Positions 1-11,589 of a DNA stretch of 64,000 nucleotides are shown piece by piece (within the stretch, counting starts at the first letter, position 1; each line of letters begins with the position of its first letter). Below the pieces are notes generated by a model. It had not been told where the DNA came from and searched no databases. It was given only the letters and a program-made list of their open reading frames with translations. The stretch is taken from contig MU006094.1 of NCBI GenBank assembly GCA_010093705.1, positions 905,550-969,549 on the forward strand, written 5' to 3'. Source of the DNA: Patellaria atrata CBS 101060 (lineage: Eukaryota > Ascomycota > Dothideomycetes > Patellariales > Patellariaceae). Position numbers and translations under genes: made by a program.

Positions 1-1
1 A

Positions 2-418
2 CTCTGGCATTCCAAACCATCTACCGCCTCCATGTCATCCCCCTCCGAACCTTCAACCTCCAAGCCTACGCTCGTCGCCGCGATCCGGTGTCGCATTCTC
101 CCCACCGAGTCAAAACCGACCCTCTACATCTCGACTATTGGCATCCTCTCACCTTACCGCTCTCATGGTCTAGCAACTCATCTTCTTTCACGCGTGTTGT
201 CGCATGCGATTGAGGAGTACGATGTTGGGACAGTGAGCGCACATGTGTGGGAGGCGAATGCGGAGGGTAGGGAGTGGTATCGGAAGCGCGGATTTGAGGA
301 GGTAGAGTGGGAGGAGGGGTATTATCGAAGGCTGAAACCGAACACGGCTATTAGGGTAGAGAGACGGGTGGGTGTAGGGGATTTGTTGATGACAGCGAGA
401 GAGGAGAGTGAGGGTTGA
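2..418 (+). CDS. NAA50-like N-terminal acetyltransferase (GNAT), 3' part
   Basis: This is the C-terminal part of a GNAT acetyltransferase. The frame is open to the left window edge, so the start probably lies outside; the ATG at 32 is internal or an alternative start. The acetyl-CoA-binding motif A reads GILSPYRSHGLATHLL, followed by a beta strand (VSAHVWEANAEGREWY) and the helix-strand RKRGFEEVEWEEGYYRRL. The FYRKFGF..YYKR-type ending is characteristic of NAA50/San, the catalytic subunit that acetylates N-terminal Met of nascent chains. Known for the family: acts in the cytosol with or near NatA. Inference: NAA50 orthologue rather than a generic GNAT, from the Y-Y-x-R ending. Translation stops at 416-418. 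Confidence 0.75.
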   Translation, partial: LWHSKPSTASMSSPSEPSTSKPTLVAAIRCRILPTESKPTLYISTIGILSPYRSHGLATHLLSRVLSHAIEEYDVGTVSAHVWEANAEGREWYRKRGFEEVEWEEGYYRRLKPNTAIRVERRVGVGDLLMTAREESEG

Positions 419-1530
419 AGAGACGGTAATATTATGGTATGGTTCAGAGAGCAGTTCGATTGTTTGGACGCAGCAATAGGACAGACTGTAATGGTGGTTA
501 ACTCTCGACGATGCTCTTCGCCCTAAGAATTGGTGCTAAGCGATACCGTTACACCTGGAAGTAGAGATTCTGACTCTCCTCTCGATATCTATGCTACTTC
601 AGGAGACTGGCCGAAGATCGTCAGAAATTATTACGTCCCAATTACCATACGAGGAAAATGTGTTGCATCGTGAACAATTCAACCCTAACCTCGACTTTTA
701 CTCGGACCGATTCGATCATCTACTCGGTTTATTATGCACATGAGAATTGAACTTCCTTCCGGACGATGACACCACTCTTCCTATTAAAGAATTTGCAGAG
801 ATATTTGAAGAATTGAAAATGAGAGGCAGAAAACTTAGCTATTCAAGCAGTGACGCATAAAGAAAGTTCTTCAAAGCTGAGGTGGAAGCGGATGCGAAAA
901 ATGTTCCAATCCAGTGGTTTCTCGAACACTTTCCAGCACCAAGAAGAGACGGCACACGATCATGGAACGAAGAAAGCACGCAATTACCAAGTGAAAGCTA
1001 CATATAACGGATTCTTTTTCGATGACGTACAATAAAACAGGGCTCGTCAGCAGTAATTGTGAAGTTTTCAGCTCTACAGACCAGGGTTCACAAACTTTTC
1101 AGGGGAAGGAAGAGAGTTTCAGTCTTATTGTAAGCTCAGGAAATCATCTGTCAATGAGTACCCGATTCAGGTGGAACTTTAGGCGAGAGGAAAGGGGTGT
1201 CTAGCTTCTATGCTATTGAATCACTTGTCATCTCTCATATGACTATTTCTCCTTAGTCGATCGGAAATATTTGCATATCAATAATCAGTATGGCTGAATA
1301 GAATAGTTTCTTTAAGGTAGTATTTCTGAATATCGTGTCATCTCAGCACAAAATCACTTTCAAAAGGGAACACTAAACATTCAAGTCTCCGTTCAATATA
1401 TTGTATTCAGATCACCTGAAACAGGTAATAGCAAAACTCGGAAAATTACCACGAGCTTCCGCTACCGTTGACAACAATACATGACCTCTTGCGCTGACGA
1501 TTAAACCCAGACCGCTTTTAGACTTTGTGA
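419..1530. other. Intergenic, with one relic at 610-1007
   Basis: This 1.1 kb stretch lies between the acetyltransferase and the convergent F-box gene. Apart from the relic annotated separately at 610-1007, no gene, RNA or repeat is visible. The other short ORFs (for example at 1022-1204) have no domain-like features. Confidence 0.5.
610..1007 (+). pseudogene. Relic of an unidentified protein-coding gene
   Basis: One forward frame reads as convincing protein over about 400 bp, with segments such as EQFNPNLDFYSDRFDHLLGL, KEFAEIFEELKMRGRKLSY and NVPIQWFLEHFPAPRRDGTR, but it is broken by a couple of in-frame stops and has no clear start. Composition is that of a soluble, charged protein. I do not recognise the family, and no reverse transcriptase, integrase or transposase motif is visible. 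It could be a decayed gene, or exons of a live gene whose introns I cannot place. Confidence 0.4.
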
Positions 1531-2535
1531 TTACGATCCTTGCAGTCTCCTTCGTTCTATCCATTTCAATAAAGCTTCCACGTCGCGATCATGCTGATCG
1601 GCTGGTACGTACATCCACGTCTCCTTCTCCCTGTTCCAGCCCCGGTTTGGCATGTACGCTTCCAACATGTAGTAGTTGTCTCTATGGAAGGGGAAGTCCA
1701 AGCTTGGCGGCCCACTCCTTTCAAGGAAGTAGTCTGTTCCAGATAATTCGTCTTCTTTGGTCATGTGAAATCTTCTACGCTTGTTTCCCTTGTTCTCCCC
1801 GTGCCGACGAATAGAGCAAACAGTAGAGTTTAGATGTACCTCTAGAATGAGCGCATGCCATAAGGGGCTGCGCAAAGCTTTTGAGACTATTGCAGCGTTG
1901 GCCACGATAAGATCGGTATTCCACTGTGGTTGCGTTCCGCGCGGTATCATCGGAATAGGTTCGCCCTTCTCTAGATTAGGTTGCCAGTGGGCAAAATCAA
2001 TAACAAGACAGAGAGCGTTCCACCTGAGCATACAGGTAAGGCATGTACAGACTATGTTGGGATCAGACGGTAAGATGTGCTGGTAAGGCTTTTTATGGAT
2101 CCCTATAATCTCTTGACGCTCTTCGCTTTGCAGTATTGAATGAACGGATGGATCCATCGATTCTAACAGTACTGGGTATCGAAAGCATTTCTCTAAGCAT
2201 TGATAACGTCGGCAAATAATATGCTTTACAATGGTAGATGTCTCCTGGGTGATGAAGCCGTGTAGCGTCTTGCTAACACGTGATAATCGAAATACATCGC
2301 TTGGCCGAAGATAAGAAAGAAATTCTATCACGAGTTCGTATGGAAGATCTAATAATCCTTTAGGTTCGGTATTACGCTTCTTTTTCTGTAGTTTTTTTGA
2401 CTGCCTAGCGGTACGTTTCGAGTGCAAAATGAGCTTTTCCGTTCGATCTTCTAAAGGACCTTCATCTTCCCACGGTAATTGCGAAGATGGATCACTAATA
2501 GGAGAGGATGGCGGTTGGGGATGTAAGGTCTTCAT
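1531..2535 (-). CDS. F-box domain protein
   Basis: Single-exon gene of 334 codons, starting at the ATG at 2535. Residues 1-57 are polar and basic (SKRTARQSKKLQKKKRNTEP). An F-box follows at about residues 60-105: LLDLPYELVIEFLSYLRPSD, then VFRLSRVSKTLHGFI. This matches the family pattern LPxELxxxILsyLxxxDlxrlsrVsktl. The F-box binds Skp1 and makes the protein the substrate-recognition part of an SCF ubiquitin ligase. Residues 110-334 carry no recognised repeat. They include a CTCLTCMLRWN segment, as seen in many fungus-specific F-box proteins of unknown target. The gene is convergent with the upstream acetyltransferase. The target is unknown. The F-box call is firm; the rest is hypothetical. 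Confidence 0.75.
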   Translation of the reverse strand: MKTLHPQPPSSPISDPSSQLPWEDEGPLEDRTEKLILHSKRTARQSKKLQKKKRNTEPKGLLDLPYELVIEFLSYLRPSDVFRLSRVSKTLHGFITQETSTIVKHIICRRYQCLEKCFRYPVLLESMDPSVHSILQSEERQEIIGIHKKPYQHILPSDPNIVCTCLTCMLRWNALCLVIDFAHWQPNLEKGEPIPMIPRGTQPQWNTDLIVANAAIVSKALRSPLWHALILEVHLNSTVCSIRRHGENKGNKRRRFHMTKEDELSGTDYFLERSGPPSLDFPFHRDNYYMLEAYMPNRGWNREKETWMYVPADQHDRDVEALLKWIERRRLQGS

Positions 2536-3912
2536 TTACCTGGTCCGACAGGCAGCAAAAATACGAGTATCGAGTATCGTGCTGTGTACGTCCGTATTTG
2601 GAGAAGGTTCGTCATAACTAGATACCGTACAGCAAATGAGTGTATGCATTGTTTGCGGACTGCTTGGCTCAGCTTTACACGTGATGCAATATTGAGTAAA
2701 TATAGTAATGTCTATCACCCTTAAGTCTCATCAGATCAGACTGACCGATATTATTATTTCGTCAATCTCCCAGCACATAATAGACCAAATACTATGAACA
2801 AGGATTAATGCGAGCAAAACTTCTGCTCCTAAATATATCACACCGACCAGCCCAGCTTTCCCGATGTCGAATTGCCGAAGACGTGGCCAGCCATTTGGAA
2901 TCAAATAACTTGGGGTCCGAATACTTTGAAGTTACACGTGAAGATATGCCTTAGCTATGAAATCCAATTTCTGCTGGGGGATTGCAGCTACCACGATTGA
3001 AAGACTTGAGCGTATTTGGAGAAGGTACACAAGGAAGAGTACAGAGTACACCAAGCCGGAACCATATTCTCCAGCCGGCTGTACATCCCCGCTTTGTGTC
3101 AAATAGAGACAACCGACTGGTATATTTTCGATGTTATTACACGCGCATCTCGCATTCAGTTCCCTCTACCTAGCGAATGGGATGAGCCTACCTCGTATCC
3201 GCTGGCTTTAGCATAGCTCAAGCATGGGTACCACGAGCAGAAAGATACTTAATAGCGCACAAGATCTCTTTCCAAAACGGAAGATATGAATGACCTTAGC
3301 GGCAGTGCTCATCAAAACATGACGGAGTACGAACGGTTGGCTTTCTCCATCAATTGCACCGGCAGCAAGCTCAGACCCAGTGACTTTGACTCGGTATTGC
3401 TTATCTCTCATCAAGGTGCGAAAGAACTTTACCGTTCATTTATATTCCAAGGACAGATATAGACAGCAGAACGGAAGATATGGTATGAATCGTCAAAATA
3501 AGCTGGTTTTTGGGGTTCCAGCTGGGTGGTTAACCCAATACTTCCAGGTGTTATATGAACTATCAATCCGAGCATATCGGATTCTACCGCCAAGATCACT
3601 CGCTCAAAGTCTCTTTCTATGATAAACCAGGAGTCAAAGTTACTCTTAGTCGGGTTCCACTATTCCGACTTAGTCCCCTCTTCAAAAGAAGTTTTGTTGA
3701 CAATTCATAACGTCAGACCCACTAGATGGAAGATTTGATCATCTAGGAGAATTACACCAACGCCATTACCTCATACTTAGGTTACAGCTACGTGATTAGG
3801 TAATGTTATATTTGTAAGCTGAAACCTATGCTGTGAGACTCTGCCTAGGGAAATATTGTGTAGACATATTCGCATTCACTACTGTACAGGTACACTTCTC
3901 CCAGGTCCATGA
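2536..3912. other. Gene-poor stretch with coding-like fragments
   Basis: No complete gene is supported. A 51-codon ORF from the ATG at 3555 to 3710 (MNYQSEHIGFYRQDHSLKVS onward) and a segment at about 3369-3533 (VRKNFTVHLYSKDRYRQQNG) look protein-like and could be upstream exons of the candidate gene at 3913-4814. I could not connect them by splice sites. Confidence 0.3.
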
Positions 3913-4814
3913 ACAGAATACAACAACCATTATGTTGAATTAGATGGAAATTTTCTGAAATGTGTGCCACAGGCGCCCAACGTCCACTCTTTCGGTAACC
4001 AGAATGAGCGTCACTTGGGACAACGATCCATATCTATGGTTCTTTACTATGCCGCAATCTGGGGTTCCACAACAGCCATCTTTAAAAAAGTTTCAACTCA
4101 ACGCTTGTTACCTTATCTTCAATATACTCTACGTCGTCCAGTTAATCTCATGTTAGTTTACCGCCGCATTTCGGTCAATATTTTAGGCACCAAACGTATT
4201 CTGAATGATGCACCATATGTATACAAGAGGCCCAGTAAGGAGGATCCGCAAGCAAGATAAACCTGGACGAATACCTGACCTTTACAGCGATATCTCAAAA
4301 CATCGGCAGTGATCAACGTGGGCTGAGCCATGCTACCACAGACCCTAATCAATCGTTACAACAGCCCAGAACATCTTCAAGCGATTCCAGTCAGCCTTCG
4401 GACATGCATTTGGATGATAATATGTTTCCGACGGGACGTTGCTCAATAAACGTGCAGCACTGTATATGTCTCGAATTGGACCTCGGAGAGGATATCAGCT
4501 TCACAGTTATATACGCACGAGACCATCTACAGGGTATGGAGACTCAGCCATCTTGATTCGGAAGTGTGCTATATGGTTCCACAACTACCGAAGAACCCCT
4601 TACATACCAGGTATCCGCACATATCCTAATTCCTGGAGTGTCGGTACAATTTATCTTCCTACAAGGGGCCTCATGTTTCGATCAAGATGTTTCGATCAAG
4701 GTGTTGCACACTCAGCTCGCCCAGTCATTCCAGCACCCAACACATCCCGGACAGTTCCCACAACTTATATCATTCTTAGCTAGGATCTATAATCGTCTGT
4801 TCATAGAATCCTAG
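3913..4814 (+). CDS. Candidate spliced gene of unknown function, 5' end unresolved
   Basis: Three segments join in phase. Segment A, open from 3913 to 4234, includes EYNNHYVELDGNFLKC. Segment B is 4288-4533 and includes LELDLGEDISFTVIYARDHL. Segment C is 4594-4814, read to the stop, and includes QVSAHILIPGVSVQFIFLQG. The A/B intron is 53 bp with donor GTAAGG, a CTGAC branch site and acceptor TTTACAG. The B/C intron would be 60 bp (GTATGG...GAAG), is frame-neutral, and removes the only stop in segment B. The B-C protein alternates hydrophobic and polar residues like a beta-rich domain. No family is recognised. No start codon was found, so either an upstream exon exists or the 5' end has decayed. 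Confidence 0.35.
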
Positions 4815-7800
4815 TGGAGTGGTACGAATGATAGTCCTCATTGTCAATCATTATCCGAGGCACAAATAGTATAATTTCACAGTTGTAATCTCATTGTTAA
4901 AGTCTGGTGTCTGTATTAGCGTCATTTGCTTCAAAGATAATCCTTGTAATTTTGATATTCAACTTTCACGTACGCAGATACAATTTTCTTCTGGAACACT
5001 ATCCGTTTCTCTTCAATATCGCTTCAACGATACCCCAAAAAGAGGTGGAAAATATTGGAGAGGAAGTTCTTTGAATAATAACTGGATGTGAAACAGGAAC
5101 GGGGTGATCTGAAATATACCGAAGCTCCTCGAATCATTCAGATTGCCTTTGTTATTTGCCTAGTCCAACCTAGGAGGTCAGTATATCAGTAGTCTGAGGT
5201 CAAATCATTGTTCTTGTGATTATCTCATGCATATTATTTTGGCTTTACTCATAGCAGTGATGTCTCTGTGGGCATCAAGGCCGAGTTCCTTTCGTTACTT
5301 TCGTATATCTCCCACTTTCAGGTGATGCGGCCCTGGGTTTGATATTATCCCATCGCTGTTCTGCTCTATCTTCTTTGGGAGACAATGTGATTCCGGGCGG
5401 CCCGCCCATACACATTCAGTCTCTTAACAGGCCCAATCTATAGCTGGTAGACGTGAGTAGAGTGCTGCTGCTGCATACCACGCTGTTCTATCACAAAAAG
5501 CATCTCTGCCGTCTTTCTTGCGTTCCCTGATTGCATCACCGGGAAGAACTATTTTTCCCTCGCTGAAGTGGGAGTAGTTGTATCGCGCGATACGACGCGG
5601 GATGCGGCTCCCCTTCAAATAATCAGGCTTTCGATAAGGACGATCCCTTGTTTGCATTATCAGAAGTATTGACGATGATGAATTGAATATGGAAGGCGTA
5701 AAGGGTTATTGCGTAGTTGTGGGGGTTCCAGAACGCCTTTCAAGAATATCAAGTGGGGGAGGCGCTTACTAGGGTACAAATACCTGATAGATAAAGTACT
5801 ATCGATGCATAAAGGTTTAGACCACAGACATCCAAGGAGCATGTTCCTCCCCTAGAGGTTGAGGAAGCTTCATCTCAGCGATGAGGTACCTCGGCTTTCA
5901 CATTAGGATCTACTTATTACCATGTGCTTGCGCTTCCAGCATTAGGCGAACGCCTGAGTATGGGCATGTGGGAACTTGAAAGGCACGGCTCATTGCATTT
6001 TATTGTTGCTCGGTGATGAAATCTATACAGAGATATGGATATTGAGAGTCGGATGTCATTAATACGAGTTACGGTAATATTCTTACACTTTGGTCAAACT
6101 TAGTTCTACCACCTTATTCAACAATACTCTACGGAGTACCGACTATAAATAACGGCGGACTACTACCGAATACGGATCGAAGAGAGAATAGCGTATTCCA
6201 GTGACGATACACAAGTCATACGTTAACTACATAGCGACATATCGAGATTTATAGCTGGATCTTTTTGATACAGTAATCCATTACACGGCGAAAAGCTAGG
6301 AAACTATGGCAATACCGTTCTGCAGCTATCGACCTTCTCCTTAATCGGATCCTAGCAAAGCTCAGGCTGTCATTTGGTCTTATGAGAGTATTGTAAGTGC
6401 TTGAATTAAGATCTTCCCCTAGCTTAACGTTTCATGTTTGACCGGTTACGTGATATTATCGGCGTGTAATCACGGATAATATACAGCTGCACGAAGGACA
6501 TGCTCAACAAATGAAATGTATAACATGAGACGAATCGGAATCAAGTTCAAGAGGTGCTCGAGTACAGCTTAAGGTAAGTTACAAGGGCGAAATTGTAAAT
6601 GGAGGGGTGACTTTCCGTCAGCACTTCCTCCCTGAGGTACTGTAACTTATGATACAGGAGTCCCAAAGCCATGTGCCGGGAGGCTTGCAGGAATATCTCA
6701 ACAGATGGGCTGGAGTTCGGAGGGCTGTCTGGATGGAGGTGCAACGCAGAAACGGTCGACGCCATTGACAATTATCCTGGAAGCTGGCTGACGCGGGGAC
6801 ACAAAATCCCACAATGATTAGGATGCACCCGAACCGTCGCGGCACAGATACATCTTGGCATGTAGATGGAACTCGACGATCAGGACTTTTAGACATCCAG
6901 CATCATTATTGACGATATTTCAAGAAACTCGTTCTTTCAAGTTCAACGGGAAGAGTTTATCTAACCATCCATTTCGGGAATGGGTCCCACGCCAAGTCGC
7001 TTCTTTTTGCGGGAATGGGTTGATCAAGGATATCTATCTGGGGCATGCTGGAAAGTGACGACCTACGATCTCAACCGCACACGTCGACTGTGCAACTGCA
7101 AGAACTGGGGAATCGTCCTGTGAGTCCCAGTCTCAATAAAGAGTTGCGGCTTGGATGTTGAGTAAGATAAATCGGGCGACGGCATCTAGAGGTAAGCCTA
7201 GACCCTAGAGTACGCATAGCACGCATAGCACGCATAGCACGCATCTTCCCCCTCTCATGTACTTCTATCTGGACACTGACTATGGCATGGCTTAGCGAAA
7301 AAACATTGCGTGCCTCCGACGTCTGCAGCTCAACCTGCGGACGGAATCCGTAGAAACGCAGGGGGGAACACATGGGTCAATTATCAAAATGCTAATGGCT
7401 AAAAGTAGTACTGCTTAGGCTACGAGCAGACCAAGCCAAGTCGAAGCACCTTCAGCATTTAGATAATTTCCACCACAGGACACCAATGGTGTTTGCTCCA
7501 GTCAGGCACAAGAATACTGCATGAGCTGGAAAGATTCCGGCAACCGGTCACCCAGCCGCTCATTCTTGAGCAACATGCAGCTGGGACTTGCCAATGATTT
7601 AACTGCGGTGTCGGTTTAATATAGAAATAAACCCTCAAAACATTGATTTGCAGGGTCGATCTTAACTACCACGAGGACTTTCGCAGGGATCTGTCCGCAT
7701 AAGGTTCCAAGATGGTCATTTTCTGGTATACACTTACAGAATAACGACCAGGCTATCAATCAATTCTCCATGCACTCCCACAAAGTCAAGTTGAGACCAA

Positions 7801-8836
7801 GATGGCCGCCGGCGCCTACGTACGACATCACATAGCCCGCCTATCAATGATCTTCAACCGTCAAGCCTCACCGTTAGCATGGCGTATGGCTTGTGGTAGC
7901 TTCACGCCATCTCCACAGGAACACAGTAGGTGGCTTGTTAACGAGGAACGTAGGTGTCTTTGCGCCCCAGAATTCTAGTGATTAAATGAACAGACGGACC
8001 TCCGTAATGTACTACTTTGTGCTTGGGGACGTCACCAGAAGTACCTAGATGGACAAGATATCCCCTTCTGTAGGACAACGTTGAACACTGTAATCCCACG
8101 CGGTGTTTGTAACCGTCCCCCGGTCACCCCTCGTGCTGATCATGGTGCCTTTCCCGGGCCGTCTACGATCCTTGCTATCTATCTAGAAGCTGGCTTCAAT
8201 TATGCTCTTCTACCAGCACATAGAATCATTTCCCTGTACCTACCTGGCTTCTCATCTAGGATCAACCGACGCCAAAACTCAGTTTCGCTTCCAGTGCAAC
8301 GGTTTGACGGGAACCTCTCATCTACCCGTTGTTAGTATCCTCTGAAGTTGACATGGTCCAGAAAATGCCTATACGATACTTCCTAGTCCCCCAACAACGT
8401 ACTACATCTACCGTGGACTTTATTTTCACCAGCTAGTTTTACCAGACGAGCTCAGTGTCGTTGCGTTTTCCGGGTAAGCGCAAACTGGGAAAGGCTCTGT
8501 CCGAATTAAGCCCCGGTGGTTTGGAACTCATTTGCACACACAGCTTGTTATCTCCTCTGTACCGACGGGGCCAAAACAACGTGGGTGGAAGGGATCAGGC
8601 CTGAATATATGTTCAGGAGTTGACTTAAAACTTCAAAGCGTCCCTAACAGACGGAAGGAAGGTCTGCTTGATAACATCAGTGTCAGTTGTAGCCAGACCA
8701 TCGATACTTGACCTGAGTAACACTATCATCCTTTTGGGCGTTCTTCCGCGTTGACCTCGTATTAGCGGGTTATTTAGGAAAATAAAGGCTTACTGTCGAT
8801 CGTGGCGTAGAAGTGGGCTTTGAAATAACACGGATC
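4815..8836. other. 4 kb gene-poor region
   Basis: No gene is supported. A segment at 4891-5091 is weakly protein-like (CISVICFKDNPCNFDIQLSR) and might be a further exon of the preceding candidate. A reverse-strand segment at 5424-5657 is similarly weak. Base composition is not extreme, and no transposon ends, poly-A tail or coding relics of mobile elements are seen. A 9-bp tandem repeat lies at 7212-7244. Confidence 0.4.
7212..7244. repeat. 9-bp tandem repeat, 3.7 copies
   Basis: The unit ACGCATAGC is repeated perfectly three times, followed by a partial copy (ACGCAT). It lies in non-coding DNA. Confidence 0.9.
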
Positions 8837-10385
8837 ATGTCACCTTACAGCAAATACCCGCAGAATATGGACATTCTCTACAACAGTCACTCAACACCTT
8901 CACTTGGCTCACTTGCCGCATCATCAACATCTTCTACAATTTCCTCAAGACATTCAGTTTCCGTTCGCCATCGAAGAACACGATCAATTACAGGAGATCT
9001 GAAGGATGACAATGTTGCATATCCTCCTCGGCAACGAGATGTGACAACAAAACTCCGAGCAGCATGTGACTTTTGCCATTCAGCCAAAGTCAAGTGTACC
9101 GGGGAGGCAACTTGTGCCCGATGTAAGAATTATGCGGTACCTTGTGTTTATAGCTTTGCTATTAAAGCTGGTAAACCTAAGGGTAGCAAGAATAAGAAGA
9201 CAATAGAAAAGTTAGAGATGCTCCGACTACGTGCGGATACATCTTCAGAACAATCTTATATCGATAAGGACTCAAGAGGGTCTATATCGAACTCAACTGC
9301 AAGCCCCGAATCAGTATCATCAAGACCTTCACCACCACTTGGAAATGAGATAATTCCAGCCGGATATAAAGATTGTCCCTCCGTTTCGAACGAATTTTGG
9401 GTGAATGGCAATGTATATCCGGGTCTCTATAGGAATAACTCAAATACGGAGTCCAGGAGCCAGTTTAGCACTGCTAGTCTAGAACCGACTGTCGGAGTCA
9501 TATTGTCTCCAACTGAGGTGAGTTCTGCAAAGATTAGTCGGAGACCTAGAGACACGTCCGCAATGCTAATCAGTGGTCTAGTATACTCCGAGGTCTCATG
9601 AACATGGCGGTCCAAACATATGGACGTTAGCTCATGCAGCCACCGAACCCAATTGTGATTCTGTAACATCATTCGAGTTGTATGATCAGGTTTCACCTCT
9701 TTATGCTTCCTGTTCTAGCATATCATCCGGATCAAGTCATGCTCTTCAACAAACAAGTAACGAGCAAAACAATACTTGGCTTCAGAATTTTTCACATAGC
9801 GCTTCTGTGGCCAGTAGCAGCGATCTGCCATCTCCATCCAGCATTTCAGATCCCGGTCTGACAGTCAATTGTAATTGTTTTGAGCGTCAAAATGTTGAAA
9901 TGTCCAACCTATGTGCGATCAAAAGCAAACGATTTGACAGCCGTCTACGCAGCATCATGTCTACACTAGACGCAGTCGACTCTTTCCTCCGCTGTTCGAC
10001 CTGCGTAAGGAATTCCCAATTTCTTTGGGCAACGGTTGCGACACTACAGCTTCTCGTACACCAACTATGTGCATTAGCGACCGAGTCAAATACCACGGAT
10101 CAATCTACAGACCAAGGTGAAAGCAGAATCACAGTTGGAGACTATCTCCCCAGCACGGACGACGAAAAAGTCATGAAAGCCGTGTTAATATGTCGCACGG
10201 CGGGAAAGGCTTCTGCGATCCTGAGCAGCGCTGGAAGACTTATTGAGGAGGTCGCGGCCGGGAACTCCATGGGCGATCAGAACCTGGGAAACGTGAGATA
10301 CGCCTTTCAGAATTGCAGCGCTACTCTCGAGAAATCGGTACGGCCGTCTCAACAGTTGGTCTATTCAACACTAGGTCCGGTATGA
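8837..10385 (+). CDS. Zn(II)2Cys6 transcription factor, AflR-like
   Basis: Two exons, 8837-9517 and 9582-10385, joined in phase by a 64 bp intron with donor GTGAGT, a CTAAT branch region and acceptor CTAG, give 494 residues. The start is the first in-frame ATG. The binuclear zinc cluster has cysteines at 77, 80, 87, 93, 96 and 103, with the AflR-type spacing C-x2-C-x6-C-x5-C-x2-C-x6-C. It is followed by a basic linker (KAGKPKGSKNKKTIEKLEML). A long Ser-rich middle leads to a C-terminal domain like that of AflR-type regulators, with a CNCF motif and the segment LWATVATLQLLVHQLCAL. Such proteins act in the nucleus and often control secondary-metabolite clusters, but no biosynthetic gene lies in this window. 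Confident as a Zn2Cys6 regulator; the AflR-like subtype is inferred. Confidence 0.85.
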
Positions 10386-11589
10386 ATTGATAGCCAATTC
10401 CAAACAACGAGTTACGACGGTACGAAGAGTATGAAAGCTGTGCAGCTGAAGGGACGGTGGTTTTCTTGTTCGCTCGAGTTGGACTTTCATTCTTGTAATT
10501 CCAGACATCCTTTTTTTTTTATGTTTTCTTAGCAGGTCCTGCACATCTTGCTTTTTCTCTCTGCCATTGTCCTCTGATTTATTCATACCCTTTACTCGCC
10601 TTTTTTCGTGGGTAGGTTGTCTGAGTATCCATTCTCCTACGTATGTCCGATAGATCTCTTGGCGTACATGACCTCAAAAGTTCAATGTCCACTCGTGCAG
10701 GTACTGGGACTTTGTTCCCCCGTCTTCCCTGCTAGATATATTGTATAATTAATATCCTTCGTAGACACATTGTCATATATTTGTCAGTAAAAAAACTTAT
10801 TACTGCAGTAAAAGGAGAAACCTGGATACGGTAGTTTGCTCTTTGGCCTTGTTATTGAGTGATATGTCCATCTTCACGTCAAGCCGTTCCAGTACCTCGC
10901 TGTCCCCCCGTCCCCCTTCCCCGAGAGAAAGAACATAAGAAAAAAGAAATAGTCCAGCTCTTTAGTATATCGAGTTAAACCGCACCAGGCCTAAAAAAAA
11001 AAAAACATCATCCGATCTTCTCCAAACCCTTCAAGAGAGTCACGGACCTTCCCGCCGACAAAACATGCATCTCACAATTACTAAACGCGGAAGCTTCAAG
11101 TGACGAGGATTCAGTCACGACGGTCGCAGCATCGGCTTCGCTTTCCAATACCTTACTCTCCCTGCCCTGCCCTGCCTGCTCTGGTCTAGTCCGCTTCTCT
11201 CAAATACCCACCACGAATCGATCACTCCTGTCACTCACGTCGATCACCTGCGAGTGGAAAAACTATCTGTGCTTTAGCGTTAGGGTTTAGCATAGCTTAC
11301 CCTCTGCTGCAGAACTGATGCTAGATCCCAGACCTGAAAGAAAGGGGTGTTACTTGATTGGAACCACCTAACCCACGGGATTATGCTCAGGGGCTGAGGG
11401 ATATATCCAACGTTTGATTCTCTAAGATGTATTGTTCCATAGTGGATAATATACTACGTGAGGTGACCGTGACATGACATGCTAAGACTGACATCTAGAT
11501 GCTTGTACTATCCATCCTGCTATCTATTCCCTCCCCCCCTTTCCCCCTCTTCCGCCTCTTCCCCCTCACACCCAAAAACCGCAACTACC
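10386..11589. other. Intergenic 1.2 kb
   Basis: Region between the converging ends of the AflR-like regulator and glkA. It contains short homopolymer runs (T near 10510, A near 10990) and no supported gene. Confidence 0.5.

Noticed and set aside
2536-8836. Possible transposon-rich or RIP-mutated island
   Set aside because: No terminal repeats, target-site duplications, element motifs or strongly AT-skewed blocks were seen; it is simply gene-poor.
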